A stretch of DNA of 64,000 nt from Pyrocephalus nanus (lineage: Eukaryota; Chordata; Aves; Passeriformes; Tyrannidae), in the NCBI GenBank assembly GCA_038380795.1, contig CM076268.1, positions 4,519,001 through 4,583,000 on the forward strand, written 5' to 3'. Both the position numbers and the translations under genes were made by a program. The first letter of the stretch is position 1. Each line of letters begins with the position of its first letter. The notes beneath the pieces are model-generated. The model saw nothing but the letters and a program-made list of their open reading frames with translations, was not told the origin of the DNA and ran no database searches. Below, piece after piece: positions 37,318-48,598 of the stretch.

Positions 37318-38551
37318 GTGAGTTTGACTTGTTTTATCTCTTAGTAAAATAGTTCACCATGTGTTTGTTTTTTTTCCCCTCCTGTTATTGGTCATTAAGT
37401 ACACTTGTGAAATGTCAACAAAATGTGTTTGGCATTATAGAATTAATATAAAAATCTTTATTAAAGCCCTGAGTCTGTTCAGTGTTTAAAAAGCATGAGA
37501 CACTGGATTTGAGGCAATTAAAAGAAAGCACGAAGAAATAGCAGTGATGAGACTTTTATTTAAAAAGAGAAGAAAAGAATATTAAATAAAACTTCCTCAG
37601 GAAAGGAACTTTCAGTGTTAAATCTGCCAGATGTCCTGCTTTCCTTTCTTTAAGTAGCTTTTACCCAGAGATCCGTGTAAAATCTCACTTTTCCCTTTTG
37701 CACAAACCATTTTAACCTTAGAGGTGCCCTTAGTTGTTAAATAAGCAATAATAATTGAAATTTGTCTTCTCAGAGTCGTTTGGTGGCCTGACTGAGGCAA
37801 CAACCCAACTTAATTAAAGCAATAATAGGAGGGAGTTTATGGCTGAGGAGATAACTCTGCAATAACCCAAACTGGCTTTGCCATATGGCTGCAAAGGGGA
37901 CACCAAACTCTTGGCTGAGCTCCCAGCAATTAGTGATGACCCAAAGCTGCTCAGCCCTGTTCCATTCCAGCCTGGGAATGCTCCAGGCACTTTCACCTGG
38001 ATTTTAATCTTTATTCGGGTTCTCCTCCTTCCAGACCCAACAGAACAAGCCCAGGGGATTTCCTTTGTGTAATTCTTTGTGTTTGGGCTCTCCAGTTCAT
38101 CTTTTATTTTTGTTCTTCTTATTTCTATCCATTTTCTGCCAGATTTGAGCCCTTTGCCCCACGCCAGTTTTCAAATAAGCTGCTAAAGCTTCTGTTTGCA
38201 CCTGATCTGGCATCACTGAGTCACAGAGCTGATGATTCCAGAGGGGGAAGACAAAAGTCTAGCTGCAGAGAGCTGCAGATGGGCATCACTGCCTGGAAAA
38301 GGCTTCCCAGTTACCCTGCTGTGGGATCTTGGAGCATTTACGTGGATACTCATTTGGTTTCCCACTAATAATACAACGTTCCCAAGCTTAATGCAGCCAG
38401 TGGAGTAAAAATACTGCTTTTAGCAGGCAGAAAAAACGTGGGTGTTAAGGTTTATCAAGCCAAATATTTCTCTAATTTTAAAAGCATTTGGCTCTGGAAA
38501 AGGAAATCTGATTGCAGGGTTTGATGTGGGGAAAGGTGGAACAGTTTGCTC

Positions 38552-39156
38552 TGGAAACACGTTTGACCCAGGCAGCAAATAAATGGCACACAATCCCCTG
38601 CACTGGTGGGGTGGGGAGGGGGTCAGGGACAGGTAAAACCTGGGGGTTGAGGTAAGAACAGTTTCAGCCTTGAAAGAAAGTAAAATAGAATAAAAATTAA
38701 ATAAATATCGTTATTAGTGTAATAATAATGATGATAATTATGATGATGGTGATAAAAATAGCAATTAAAAGAGAGGTAACAAACAGAAAGGCAGGAATAA
38801 AACCCCAGACAGGCCAGTGATGTCCAATAAAATGGCTCAGCACCCACTGACCGATGCCTGGCCTGGCCCCCCCCAGCAGTGATTGGCAGCTCCCAGCCAC
38901 TTCTCCCAGTTTGGTTGGGAGAAAAACCAGTTCTAAGGTGTGGAATATCAGGACAGGTCACCTGTCCTGGCCATTCTCCTCCCCAGCTTCTTGTGCAGCT
39001 CCTCCCTGGCAAAGCCTGGGCCACTGACAAGTCCTTGACTCAGGGTAAGCCCAGCTCAGCAAAATCCCAAATATCAGCGTGTTAGCAACGTTCCTTTCCT
39101 CCCAAATCCCAAACAAAAGAAGAAAATTAACTCTATCCCAGCCCAAATCAGGACAA
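38552..39156 (+). mobile_element. Endogenous retrovirus LTR, degraded (solo LTR)
   Basis: The order of blocks matches a common avian LTR: a GTGGGGTGGGGAGGGGG-type stretch, GGGTTGAGGTAAGAACAGTTT, an ATA/ATG-rich U3 part (38694-38760), GGTCACCTGTCCTGGCCATTC, CTTCTTGTGCAGCTCC, and a terminal GAAAATTAACTCTATCCCAG ending near GGACA. No internal gag, pol or env sequence is found on either side, so it is a solo LTR. The 5' limit is approximate. It lies in the intron between the two DOCK1 exons. An A-rich tract follows nine bases after the end. Confidence 0.7.
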
Positions 39157-39164
39157 CATCTAGC

Positions 39165-39192
39165 AAAAAAAAAAAAAAAGAAAAAAAAAAAA
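39165..39192. repeat. A-tract directly after an LTR
   Basis: It is 28 bases, all A except one G, starting nine bases after the end of the LTR at 38552-39156. Confidence 0.95.
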
Positions 39193-40732
39193 GCAGAGAG
39201 AAAAGTGCTGCTTAGGAAATCTGGGATTTTTCTAATGGCAATAGAAGTGTTTGGTTTAAAAATCTCTCTTTTTTTTGGTCTAAATTGCCTGCAAGGTGCT
39301 TCTGTAGGTCAGATCTTCCTCATTAAAGCAAGAATTATTATGTATTTGAAATTTGGCAAGTGGTCTATCTATAATGGGTCCTTTTTAAGAGTTTGATTTA
39401 TGTGAACTCAGTGCTCTGGAATTCAGGAGGAATCACTTCTTTCTTCTGTCCTGACTCTGAATATTCATCCTGCCTGTTCTAGCATCGTGGAGCTGGAATT
39501 GGACTGTTAAAATCATATTTTCCATCAGCACCTGAACTACTTGACTCCTTGTTTTCCACTGTTGTGCTCATTTGTTTTAGCAGGCATCCAAATCCAAACT
39601 TGGTCAGGTGCTGCAACACTTTATGTCTTTAATTAAATGTACCTTTTAAATGTTTTAGTATTGCTGTGTAAATGATAATGTGTGTCAACAGAAACTAAAG
39701 TACACAATAAGTTGGTAAAATATTAAATGGGTAATATGATAAGAGTAGAAAATGCTGCCTTAAACTGACTTAAAATATTATAAAAGAAGGTGTGCAGGTG
39801 TAATGGCAGAACAGTGTTCATCCTATCAAAAAAAGGGAAACTTCAGTGAGTAAACTGAATTTTCTTTCCCTTTTTTGTAAGCACAAATAAAACTGATTGA
39901 GTCATCAGTGAGAACAAAAAGATGATACAACCCAGTTTCTGTGCTGAAGAGAAAAGCTGACACAACCTTTTCAGTGAGGGATTTCTGTTCTCAGAAGCAT
40001 TTCCTCCTAGATGAGATTTCAGTGCTGATGTGAAAGCCTCACCTTGGTCTCTGGTTTCTGTTCCCCCATCAGAACTGCAGCTCTGTCACCTCCTGCACTG
40101 TTACCACTCCTTGTTCCTCTCTTGGAGCTCCTGTTTTCTTCTCTCCTCACTGGTGGGATGATGCTGAACTGCACTGGATGGTTTGGGTGGGGGAAAAAAC
40201 ACCTTTCCCTGCCTCTTCATTTAACATTTCGTGGTTTTCCATTTCTTTAATTCAGCATTTCTGTGAGCTGCTGTCATCTGACTCACCCATTAGAGCTTAA
40301 ATCCAGAAGTCTCTTCATTTCATCCCAACATCCCTGGACACCAAGGTGATAATTGCACCTCCTATTCCAGAGTGTTCAGTTCAATCACAAAGCAGTGATT
40401 TAGGACTGAAATCAGATTAAGCCAAACAGAAATTATTAGGTTTTCCTTGAAAAAAAAAAGGCAAGAAAAGTGAAGCTGTGGTTGCTTCTTCGCCATGGGA
40501 GACCCTGAAATCTCTCTGTGCTCTTGCTCAGCTGGTAGATGGAACTGCTGGAGGGAACTTTATGGGCTGTGTGATGTAGATGTCAGGTTTAGATTATTAT
40601 AATGGTCATATTTGGCCTCAAAAGTCTTTTAAAGGGTGAGGCAGAATGCAATAAAACCAGTCTTTTATCCCTCTGCAGAACACTGTGTTTAGATTTATTA
40701 AGGTGTCTGTTCAAAGAGGAATTTCTGACTTC

Positions 40733-40781
40733 AGGGTCCCTTTCCAACCCAAACTGGGCTGTGGTTCTGTGAAATCCAAAC
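40733..40781 (+). mobile_element. CR1 3'-terminal scrap
   Basis: AGGGTCCCTTTCCAACCCAA, then GGGCTGTGGTTCTGTGA, is a short sense-strand CR1 terminus. Confidence 0.65.
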
Positions 40782-41689
40782 CTGTGATTCTGTTATCATC
40801 CTGAGAGGAAACATCACCAAGATCAATGAGGTTTTTTCTGGGACTGATTGATTTCTCTCCCCTTCTTCCTTGATAAAAATTAATTTTATTTGAGACATAG
40901 GTGGTATTAGTTGACAAAAATCATGTTGAAGTTTTGCCACGTGGAGTATCTCAGGCTGAGCTTGCTCAATGGATGGGAATTGGGAAGGGGTCTCACCTCT
41001 TCTGGATTAAGCTTCTTTGGGATATTAAATATGATTTGTAGTTGGAGAGAAAGACCAGGAGCTGCAGCCCTTGCTCCTTGAACAGAGCTTTTTATCATTT
41101 TTTTATGCTCAGAAAAATTAGTTCTGCTTCCAGATACACTGAAAAAAAGTGTGCATGCCCTGGGAGTTTCCCTCTCCACACCCACCCCCCAGAAAAGCCC
41201 TGGGTTTTGCTCATAACATGAGGTTAATTCATCCAAACCATTTGCTTTTCTGTAGGGAAGATAAAATGGCAAAGAGAGCAATATTCTGAATGCACAAACC
41301 ACAGGTGAGCATGAGGAGCTTTGGATTTGATCAATAATTAGCTCAGTTGTTATAGAGCATTATTTAAAGTACCTGAGTGAACGTGGGGTTATTAAAATGT
41401 AAATATCAGTAGATTAAAATGTAGAGCTGAATCAGCAAAGTAGGTCAGATCAGACGTGGCAGAACCTCCAGGGTCAGGAACGAGCCTGAATCATCAACAA
41501 TGTAATTTCTCCTCCAAAATACACGAAAGATGAGCAGTAAAATCTGCACTTGGATCTCTTACATGAAGGAAGATTTTACTGAGCTCGTGGAGAGCGTCTG
41601 GGCTGAGTTTGGCTTTGCACTGTGGTGACACCTCTTGGGCCACGAGCGGTTCCAGAACATCATGATGTGCTTCACTGGTGTTTCATCAA

Positions 41690-41742
41690 AGGTTGGACCT
41701 GATGATCTTGGGGGTCTTCCTCAGCCTTGATGATTCTGTGAT
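41690..41742 (+). mobile_element. CR1 3'-terminal scrap
   Basis: GGTTGGACCTGATGATCTTG, then CCTTGATGATTCTGTGATT, is the sense-strand end of a CR1 copy. It lies about 95 bases before a second, independent CR1. Confidence 0.75.
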
Positions 41743-41835
41743 TTGATGATTAATTGGGTACCAGGAGCTGGGGTGCAGAACATCCCAAAGCAGCTCTCGT
41801 GCCGTGTGTGTGGCAGAGCCCAAGAGATGGAGAGA

Positions 41836-42117
41836 GACTCTTCAGGATTGGAGTGACAGGACAAGGGGCAATGGCTTTGACTGAAAGAGAGTAGGTTTAG
41901 TTTGGATTTTGGGAAGAAATTCCTCCCTGTGAGGGTGGGCAGGCCCTGGCACAGGCTGCCCCGAGAAGCTGTGGCTGCCCCATCCCTGGAAGTGTCCAAG
42001 GCCAGGTTGGATGGGGCTTGGAGCAACCTGGGCTAGTGGAAGGTGTCCCTGCCCATGGCAGGGTGGGAATTGGGATGGTCTTTAAGGTCCAACCCAACCA
42101 TTCTATGATTCAGTGAT
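41836..42117 (+). mobile_element. CR1 3' fragment upstream of a DOCK1 exon
   Basis: It runs from TTGGAGTGACAGGACAAGGG through GGGAAGAAATTCCTCCCTGT to CATTCTATGATTCAGTGATT. It has the shorter CCCCATCCCTGG form. It is in direct orientation to the copy at 44796-45270, on the other side of the exon at 43489. Confidence 0.92.
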
Positions 42118-43109
42118 TTGTGATCCCAGTGTTGTGTCCTCAGGATCTCTGCAGCTCCCCCCATCCCACTGCCTGGGGATTTCTGAGGCAGGAAAAACAT
42201 TTTAACAGAACAGCAAACCTGGAGATAAAATGTGACCAAGATACCATCTCTCACACGTGGAGAAAGACTGATGAGAGCAGCAACTTCAGATTTGTTTCTC
42301 ACTGAAAAGGTTACATAAAAAACAGTCTTAGTTAAAAGTCCAGTGAATGTAACATTTTGGGGTTTTTTTTGTAGGCATTTGACATTTTAAAGATAGACGA
42401 GATAAATACCATCACTGAGAAACTGAATCAAAGGGAAAATATTCTAACCTCGGAATAAAAGTTCATTTTTATCTCTCTGTGAAGTGGATCAAGGACTTTC
42501 TGCATTAAGTTCTTTTTTCTCCCCTATCTCTCTCCCAGCATTTGATATTACTCCAATTGTCAGATAGCAATTACAGATTCCCAGATTGTAGGAGATGATT
42601 TACATTGTAAAGTACACGAGCTTTCTGGTCCAAAGAAGTGTTTGTTTATAGCTGTGTAGGAATAAATTGCTTTATGCTGCTAAATTAACTTTTGTTCTGG
42701 GACAGGTTGTCACTTGCAGTTGGAATTACTGTTGCTGCCTTTAGGGAGAGTCTCTCCCAGTTTTGGGATGGCCAAACCATTGATTTGTTCTGCCCCTTGA
42801 CAGCGTGATGGGCACCACCACACTGATGGATCCCATTCTGAGCTACAACATGTGCTTATTTTAATAAATAAACGATCTTGATTTCAGGAGGATGTTCACA
42901 AAGGGAGGGAAAACTCATGAAGTGACTCCAGGGAGTATTTTCAGTGTAATGATACGATTTGAATGAATATTTAGCTTTTTTTTGTCTCTTTTCCATGTCC
43001 CAGTGTGCTTTTAACAGCTTTCCAAGAGACCCCAGGCACGTGTCACAACATGTGTGTCACAGTACAGGCTGCCCACAAAGGGACTGTGAGACTCTGTCTG
43101 TAGTCTAGA

Positions 43110-43180
43110 AAATAATTATTATATTAAAAAAAATATAAAATATATAACGTGTGTGTACAAATATATATATATCTATAAAA
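43110..43180. repeat. AT-rich simple sequence
   Basis: Mixed TA/AAT runs with a GTGTGTGT patch, about 300 bases before the DOCK1 exon at 43489. Confidence 0.85.
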
Positions 43181-43488
43181 TTATTCCCTTTGGGATAACT
43201 GGTGAACCAGTGGTAGGTCCTGAGTCATCCCATGGGTTGTTACAGTGTGGGATTAAAGTTGTCATAATTTCTGACAAGTTTTTAACTGGAATTATTGTAG
43301 GATTTACGGCCATGATGTATAAATATGCTTTAGTAGGATTTAGGTGTGTTTTATATATGAATAATGGCTTTTTTATGGAGCAGAACAGGAGGACACCTTT
43401 GGAGTGGGGTCATTAATAACTGCCACCATCCCGGGGATGTCTGTGATCCAGCAGAACAGCCCTCTCCAAATATTTTCTCTTCTTTTAG

Positions 43489-43583
43489 GATTTCCTGATG
43501 GAAACATTCATCATGTTCAAGAATCTCATCGGGAAGAACGTCTATCCCTTCGACTGGGTGATAATGAACATGATGCAGAACAA
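43489..43583 (+). CDS. DOCK1: DOCK1 internal exon, 31 codons plus 2 bases
   Basis: The exon begins after TCTTCTTTTAG and ends before GTGAGTA. It encodes [20 protein letters not shown], then [11 protein letters not shown], with the first two bases (AA) of a lysine codon. This directly continues the protein from the exon at 37216-37317 (RSDVV|DFLMETF). Human DOCK1 reads MVQNK where this has MMQNK. The exon starts in phase 0 and ends in phase 2; skipping it alone would break the frame. The next exon, expected to encode a sequence like VFLRAINQYADMLNKKF, was not found up to 64000, so the following intron exceeds 20 kb. The exon belongs to the region between DHR-1 and DHR-2. Confidence 0.96.
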
Positions 43584-44795
43584 GTGAGTAGGGAGGGAAA
43601 GGCTCCCTGCATTTCTGGGCTGGCTGGGTTTGTGTTTGAGCCGAAACCATGGGGTTGCTTGGAAACAGTAAAACACAGAGCTTGCAGCCAGGCTGGGCTG
43701 GGCTGGGCTTTTCTCCTTCTCTGATGCAAAGAATTATTATTTAAAAGCTGGCTCTGGAGGTGGCTGAGCAGTTTTTTCGTGGCCTGTTGTAGGGGTTCCC
43801 AAATTAAGGGTGGCATCAGCCTGAGATCCCAGATTTTGGAGCCAACAGCAGGTGCAGTAAAGTTCTCTACATACCTTATAACAAATTTATTCTTCTCAGG
43901 ATAAATGATGTGTTTTCCATACGACCTCAGAACTAGTTACTGTGTGGAGTTGTATGCTCAGGAATATTTTCAGTGGTGTTAACAAAAAAAGGGCGTTTTA
44001 ACCCCAGATTCTACCATCTCAGTAATGGAGAGAAAGGCTACGAATGTTTCTAATGCTCGCTTTTTTCCTCAATAATTGCAGCTGTGTCATTATTTAGCAT
44101 TCCTTTGTGCAGTGTTTTATGCTGGTGACATTTTATTAAGTGTGTCAAATGCTTTTATGTGTACTGAGATGAAAGTATAAGGCAAAAACATTATATTTAC
44201 CAGTTGCCTGCAGAAATCTCTGCTGCGTTCACTGGAAGCGACCACGGCTATAAAGTTGTCAGCGTTTACTTCCATAAAATGCTGAACCACAGTTATAAAA
44301 ATGCGCCATAACTTTAATCTTGGCTTCTGAAGTCTCTTTAACCACCTCCTAAAATTCATTCTGAATAAATATGAGGCAGGAGGTTGAGCCGTATTTTGGG
44401 GTCGTCTCACTGGTTTGGGATTCTTGCTCGTGTGTGGCCACAGCTTGGGAAGCACCTGGGGTTTGAAATGGGGAGCCCTTGGACAGCAGCTCGTAGGAAC
44501 AACTAAAGCCCCTTGGGATTCTTTCTTTTTTGGTATTTTTCAAAGTGGTTTTGCTTCTCCAGCTGTCCCAGGAGCATCGTTGCAGGTGCTTGGGAAACCC
44601 TCACAGCGTGTGCTTCCTGTGTCCTTTGGGACAGGAGAGCCCCTCTGGGCTCAGGGGATTCTGTAGGAGATTGAAATAGGATTGGGAAGATCTATGTTTG
44701 GACACTCTTGACACCTTGACTGGCAGAAATAAGCAGACATGTGGCAATTACAGGGGTATGGACAATATTGCAATGGGTATTCCTTAAATTAGCCA

Positions 44796-45270
44796 GCTCT
44801 GGGGTCCCCAATACAGGAAGGATGTGGAGATGCTGGAGCAAGTCCAGAGGAGGCCGTGGAGATGCTGCAAGGGCTGGAGCCCCTCTGCTATGGAGCCAGG
44901 CTGGGAGAGCTGGGGGGGTTCACCTGGAGAAGAGAAGGTTCCAGGGAGACCTGAGAGCCCCTTCCAGGGCCTAAAGGGGCTCCAGGAGAGCTGGAGAGGG
45001 ACTGGGGACAAGGGCCTGGAAGGACAGGACAAGGGGGAATGGCTTCCCAGTGCCAGAGGGCAGGGTTAGATGGGATATTGGGAAGGAATTGTTGGGTGTG
45101 AGGGTGGTGAGGCCCTGGCACAGGTTGCCCAGAGAAGCTGTGGCTGCCCCATCCCTGGAAGTGTCCAAGGCCAGGTTGGATGGGGCTTGGAGCATCCTGG
45201 GCTGGTGGAAGGAGTTCCTGCCCATGGCAGGGTCTTTAAGGTCCCTTCCAACTCAAACCACTCTGTGATT
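44796..45270 (+). mobile_element. CR1 3' fragment, longest clean copy of its type (about 475 bases)
   Basis: It starts CTCTGGGGTCCCCAATACAG, GGAGCAAGTCCAGAGGAGG, the degraded end of the CR1 reverse transcriptase frame, and runs to AACCACTCTGTGATT. It has the CCCCATCCCTGG form. Coding capacity is lost. Confidence 0.93.
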
Positions 45271-46403
45271 GCAATATCTTCACACTATTGCCAAGTGACC
45301 TCTCAATGTTCATTTAGGTGGGGATGTGACCTCGGTTTTTATTTTAAACAGTGAAATTCTGGTCGTAGAAATGAAAGAGCAAAGCTACAAAAAGAGCCTC
45401 TTCCCTCCCCATCAGGTTTTCCTTGAAGCACAAAGGGCACCTTTCCCCAGGCAGTTCCTCGCTCTGAAAATTTGGAGCAGTACAGAGTGTGGTGCAGAGA
45501 TCCACAGCCAGGGCAGGAGCTTGGATTTTTGATCCTTAAAAATAGGCTTGTCTTTATCCCACCCTGAACATCAAGTCCTGAAGAAGCAGAGACGGGATGT
45601 GTTGTTAAGATCTTGGATTCTTCCTGACTAACCTCAGTGCCAGTAGAATATCTAAGTAGTGTTTAAAGTTAAAAACTTCCTCTAGTCTTTGTGTTGCTGA
45701 TGAATATCTGCAGAAGTGCTGAAGGGGGCTGTTCATCCCTAATTCCCTCGTTCATTTTCATTGCACCAGCCCGTTTGGAAATGCTCCTGAATTGATTTCC
45801 GTGCTTTTCATTTTCCCTGTTGAAGTTGATGTGGTTCCCAAAACCAGAAAGCTGCACTGTAAAATACCTTCCTTTGTCCATCTGCCCCGTTTATTTCCAC
45901 CCCTGTAAACCTTTATTGTAGAAAAGCAGACAAAATTTAAGAACAAATTCTGCTTTTTCAAGCTGTGACATCTTCTCAGTAGAAATAGCTTGGAATGTGC
46001 AGTTTTGGGTCATTCTTGAAATCACGTCCTGCAGGTCAAGGATTTCTGTGCCACGAGCCAAAGAAAGTGAGCTAAATTTTATCCTCAATTTCATTTTTGT
46101 CCCTGCATGGAATTTATCTGATAGTGTGAAACAACAGGAAAAAAATAAAAATAGCTGGAAGAGAGCCCCCTCTCAGAGAGACCAGTCCCTTGGGGGGGAT
46201 CTCATCACCTTCGTGGCACAGAGGGCTCAGGCAGCTCCTCTCCATGCAGTGGTTCCCTTCCTGTTAAAATACAGTGGAGTCAGCAGTGGATTGAAATGTT
46301 CTGGCTGAGATGAGTGTGAGAACAACTGGAACACAGGTAATACTTGCAAATGTAAGTTTAGTTAAAATTCAGTATTACAATTTTTTGAACTTCATTTGCA
46401 GGA

Positions 46404-46455
46404 TAAATATATATAAATATGTATATTATTTGTTTTATATATATATATATAAATA
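46404..46455. repeat. (AT)n imperfect microsatellite
   Basis: ATATATAAATATGTATATT is followed by about nine uninterrupted AT units in the downstream DOCK1 intron. Confidence 0.93.
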
Positions 46456-47916
46456 CCTTCACACTCATTGTCACAGAAATGACTCTGTACTTTGCCTGTT
46501 TTTGGTGCAGTGCATGAAAGCATCCAGGTCCTCTCTCTTTCCTACCCCCACAATATTCCGTGCCAGGCACAGGATCATCACATCCCATGTTCCAGTAACA
46601 CAAATACTCACTCCAAAAATTCCTCATATCCAATGAGGTAACTGTTCCTTTTTTGGTAAAATATTTACTGATTATTCTCTCATTTAATTTAACCAACACT
46701 TATCACTTTAGCAAAGCAATTCATTGATTAAGAGTCCAAGGTTTTGGTGTCACCAATCTCATGGAATCCCTTGGTTTGCCACCAATGTGACTTTGTTTTG
46801 CAGATGGATGGTCAACATTTTTGGGGTAAAAGAGTTCATTTTGGGAGTACAAAAGAGAATGTGCAAACTGATGCAATGGGTTTTGCTTTCACTGTCAAAT
46901 TTTGGTCCAAATCAGCTGCTGGTTTACTGTGAACAACAATATCCAAGCACCAGGGATGGAAGAATCCACTGATGAAGGGTGTCAGAGATGGATAATAGAT
47001 AACAGAGTTATATATAGATATATATAATAGAGATAATATGGATAATAGACCCCAGAGCATGTGTTTGAAACAGCTGCTCCTTAGGAGAACTTGGAAATAG
47101 CCTGTAATTTTATTTAAGATACTTGTCCACCTTCAAATTACACCTGCTGTAAGGTTTGGATGTGCCCACCTTTCCAGGATGAGTTATTCCTATTAAGGCA
47201 AAGGCATAAGATCTGTATTTAATGGTGTCAGGATTTTCCTGTGTTTTAGGATGGGGATGGGAAGTGCTTTGGAGGCAGATTCTTCACTCCAGGCCTCTCC
47301 TGCAGGAGAGACACCCCAGGAGTTTGGAATGTGAAAGGAGTTAAAGCAGAAGGCAGGGATTTTGTATTGTTTACCTTTCCCCCTTCTAACTCATGTTTCT
47401 GAAATGATTTAGAAATTGTTTTTAACTTTTGTCAGAAGCTGACAAGCCCAACTGAGGTTCCTCCTAAACACATAACTCACAACATGAAAGCAATTCCTCT
47501 CCACGCTTTCGTAAATGAAAATAATTTAGTCTTTGGTCTTACTTTTGGCATTTGAGACAATCAGTTCCTTTGGTAGACCTTATGATATATTAATTTGTAG
47601 CTACCACTTTCATCTGCAGCTGTTCCACTGGAAGCTGAGTTGCCTATGAAAAAGGAATTTGATGTTTTCTGTTCTATTTTTTGTTTCTAATGTCCACATT
47701 TACATAAAATACCTGTTTGTTTTGCCTTTTGAAGTCGGAGAAAAAGGGATGAGATGCTTCTCAGTGAAAATGAGGTTTCTTGGGCCTGCTAATTTTTTTT
47801 CCAGAGGAAATATATCTGTCCCTGAGGAGGGAACGTGGTGGGTGTTCCCTGCTTCCCACCATTCCAGTACTGGCTTTGCAGGTGGCTGGAGGTTTGTTTC
47901 CTCCTGGAAACTTGGT

Positions 47917-48598
47917 TGTTGTGGTTTAGTTCCAGATGGCAACTCAAATACCAACAACCAGTCACTCCTTACCCCCAGCAGGGGGAGGAGGGGGAGAGAA
48001 CTGAAAGTTTAAAAGTGATGAGGTTTGAGATAAGAGCACAGAATCCTGGAGTGGTTTGGGTTGGAAGGGACCTGAAAGCCCATCCAGTTCTACCCCCTGC
48101 CATGGGCAGGGACACCTTCCACTAGCACAGGTTGCTCCAAGCCCCATACAACCTGGCCTTGGACACTTCCAGGGATGGGGCAACAGTGCATAATAATAAT
48201 GAATAACAGTAATAATAAATGTAATTTAAATGAAAAGAGCAAAGAGAAAAGCAGATGAAAACAGTTGCTCATCACCAACTGACTGATTCCCCAGCCAGGC
48301 CTTGAGCAGCCCCCTCCTCCACCCAGCTCCACGTGCTGAGCATGATTCCACATGATCTGGGACATCCCTGGGGTCAGTTGGGATCAGCTGTCCTGGCTGT
48401 GTCCCTTCCCCATTCCTTGTGCACCCCCAGCCTCTCCCTGGTGGGGTGAGGAGAAGGAAAGGCCTTGGCTCTGTGCAAGCCCCGCTGAGCCATAACAGAA
48501 ACATCCCTGTGTTATCCACCCTGTTCCCTGCACAAACCCAAACCACAGCTCCACACCAGCTACCAGGAGGTGAATTAACTCTCTCCCAGCCAGAAACT
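47917..48598 (+). mobile_element. Endogenous retrovirus LTR (solo), interrupted by a CR1 insertion
   Basis: It begins TGTTGTGGTTTAGTTCCAG and continues with GGGGGAGAGAACTGAAAG, GGTTTGAGATAAGAG, an AATAATAAT-rich part, CATGATTCCACATGATCTGG, GGTCAGTTGGGATCAGCTGT, TTGTGCACCCCCAGCC, AACATCCCTGTGTTATCCAC and a terminal GAATTAACTCTCTCCCAGCC. It is the same family and orientation as the LTR at 38552-39156 but better preserved. About 145 bases (48037-48181) are a reverse-orientation CR1 inserted within it. No internal retroviral genes flank it. Whether the family is class II or ERVL-like cannot be decided here. Confidence 0.85.
48037..48181 (-). mobile_element. CR1 LINE 3' fragment nested inside the LTR
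   Basis: It reads CACAGAATCCTGGAGTGG, then the CR1 antisense blocks (TTGGAAGGGACCTGAAAGCC, CCATGGGCAGGGACACCTTC, GGCCTTGGACACTTCCAGGG), ending at GATGGGGC. LTR sequence resumes on both sides (GAGATAAGAG before, ACAGTGCATAATAATAATG after). Confidence 0.9.

Larger units (their letters stand above)
37318..43488 (+). other. DOCK1: DOCK1 intron between the two exons (6,171 bases)
   Basis: It starts GTGAGT and ends TTTTAG. It contains one solo LTR with an A-tract, one CR1 of about 280 bases plus two scraps, and the AT-rich block at 43.1 kb. The rest shows nothing definable. Confidence 0.9.

Noticed and set aside
38552..48598. A single 10 kb provirus with 5' and 3' LTRs
   Set aside because: The spacing is right for a provirus, but the DNA between the two LTRs holds a DOCK1 exon, its splice sites and CR1 copies, with no gag, pol or env sequence. 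They are independent solo LTRs.
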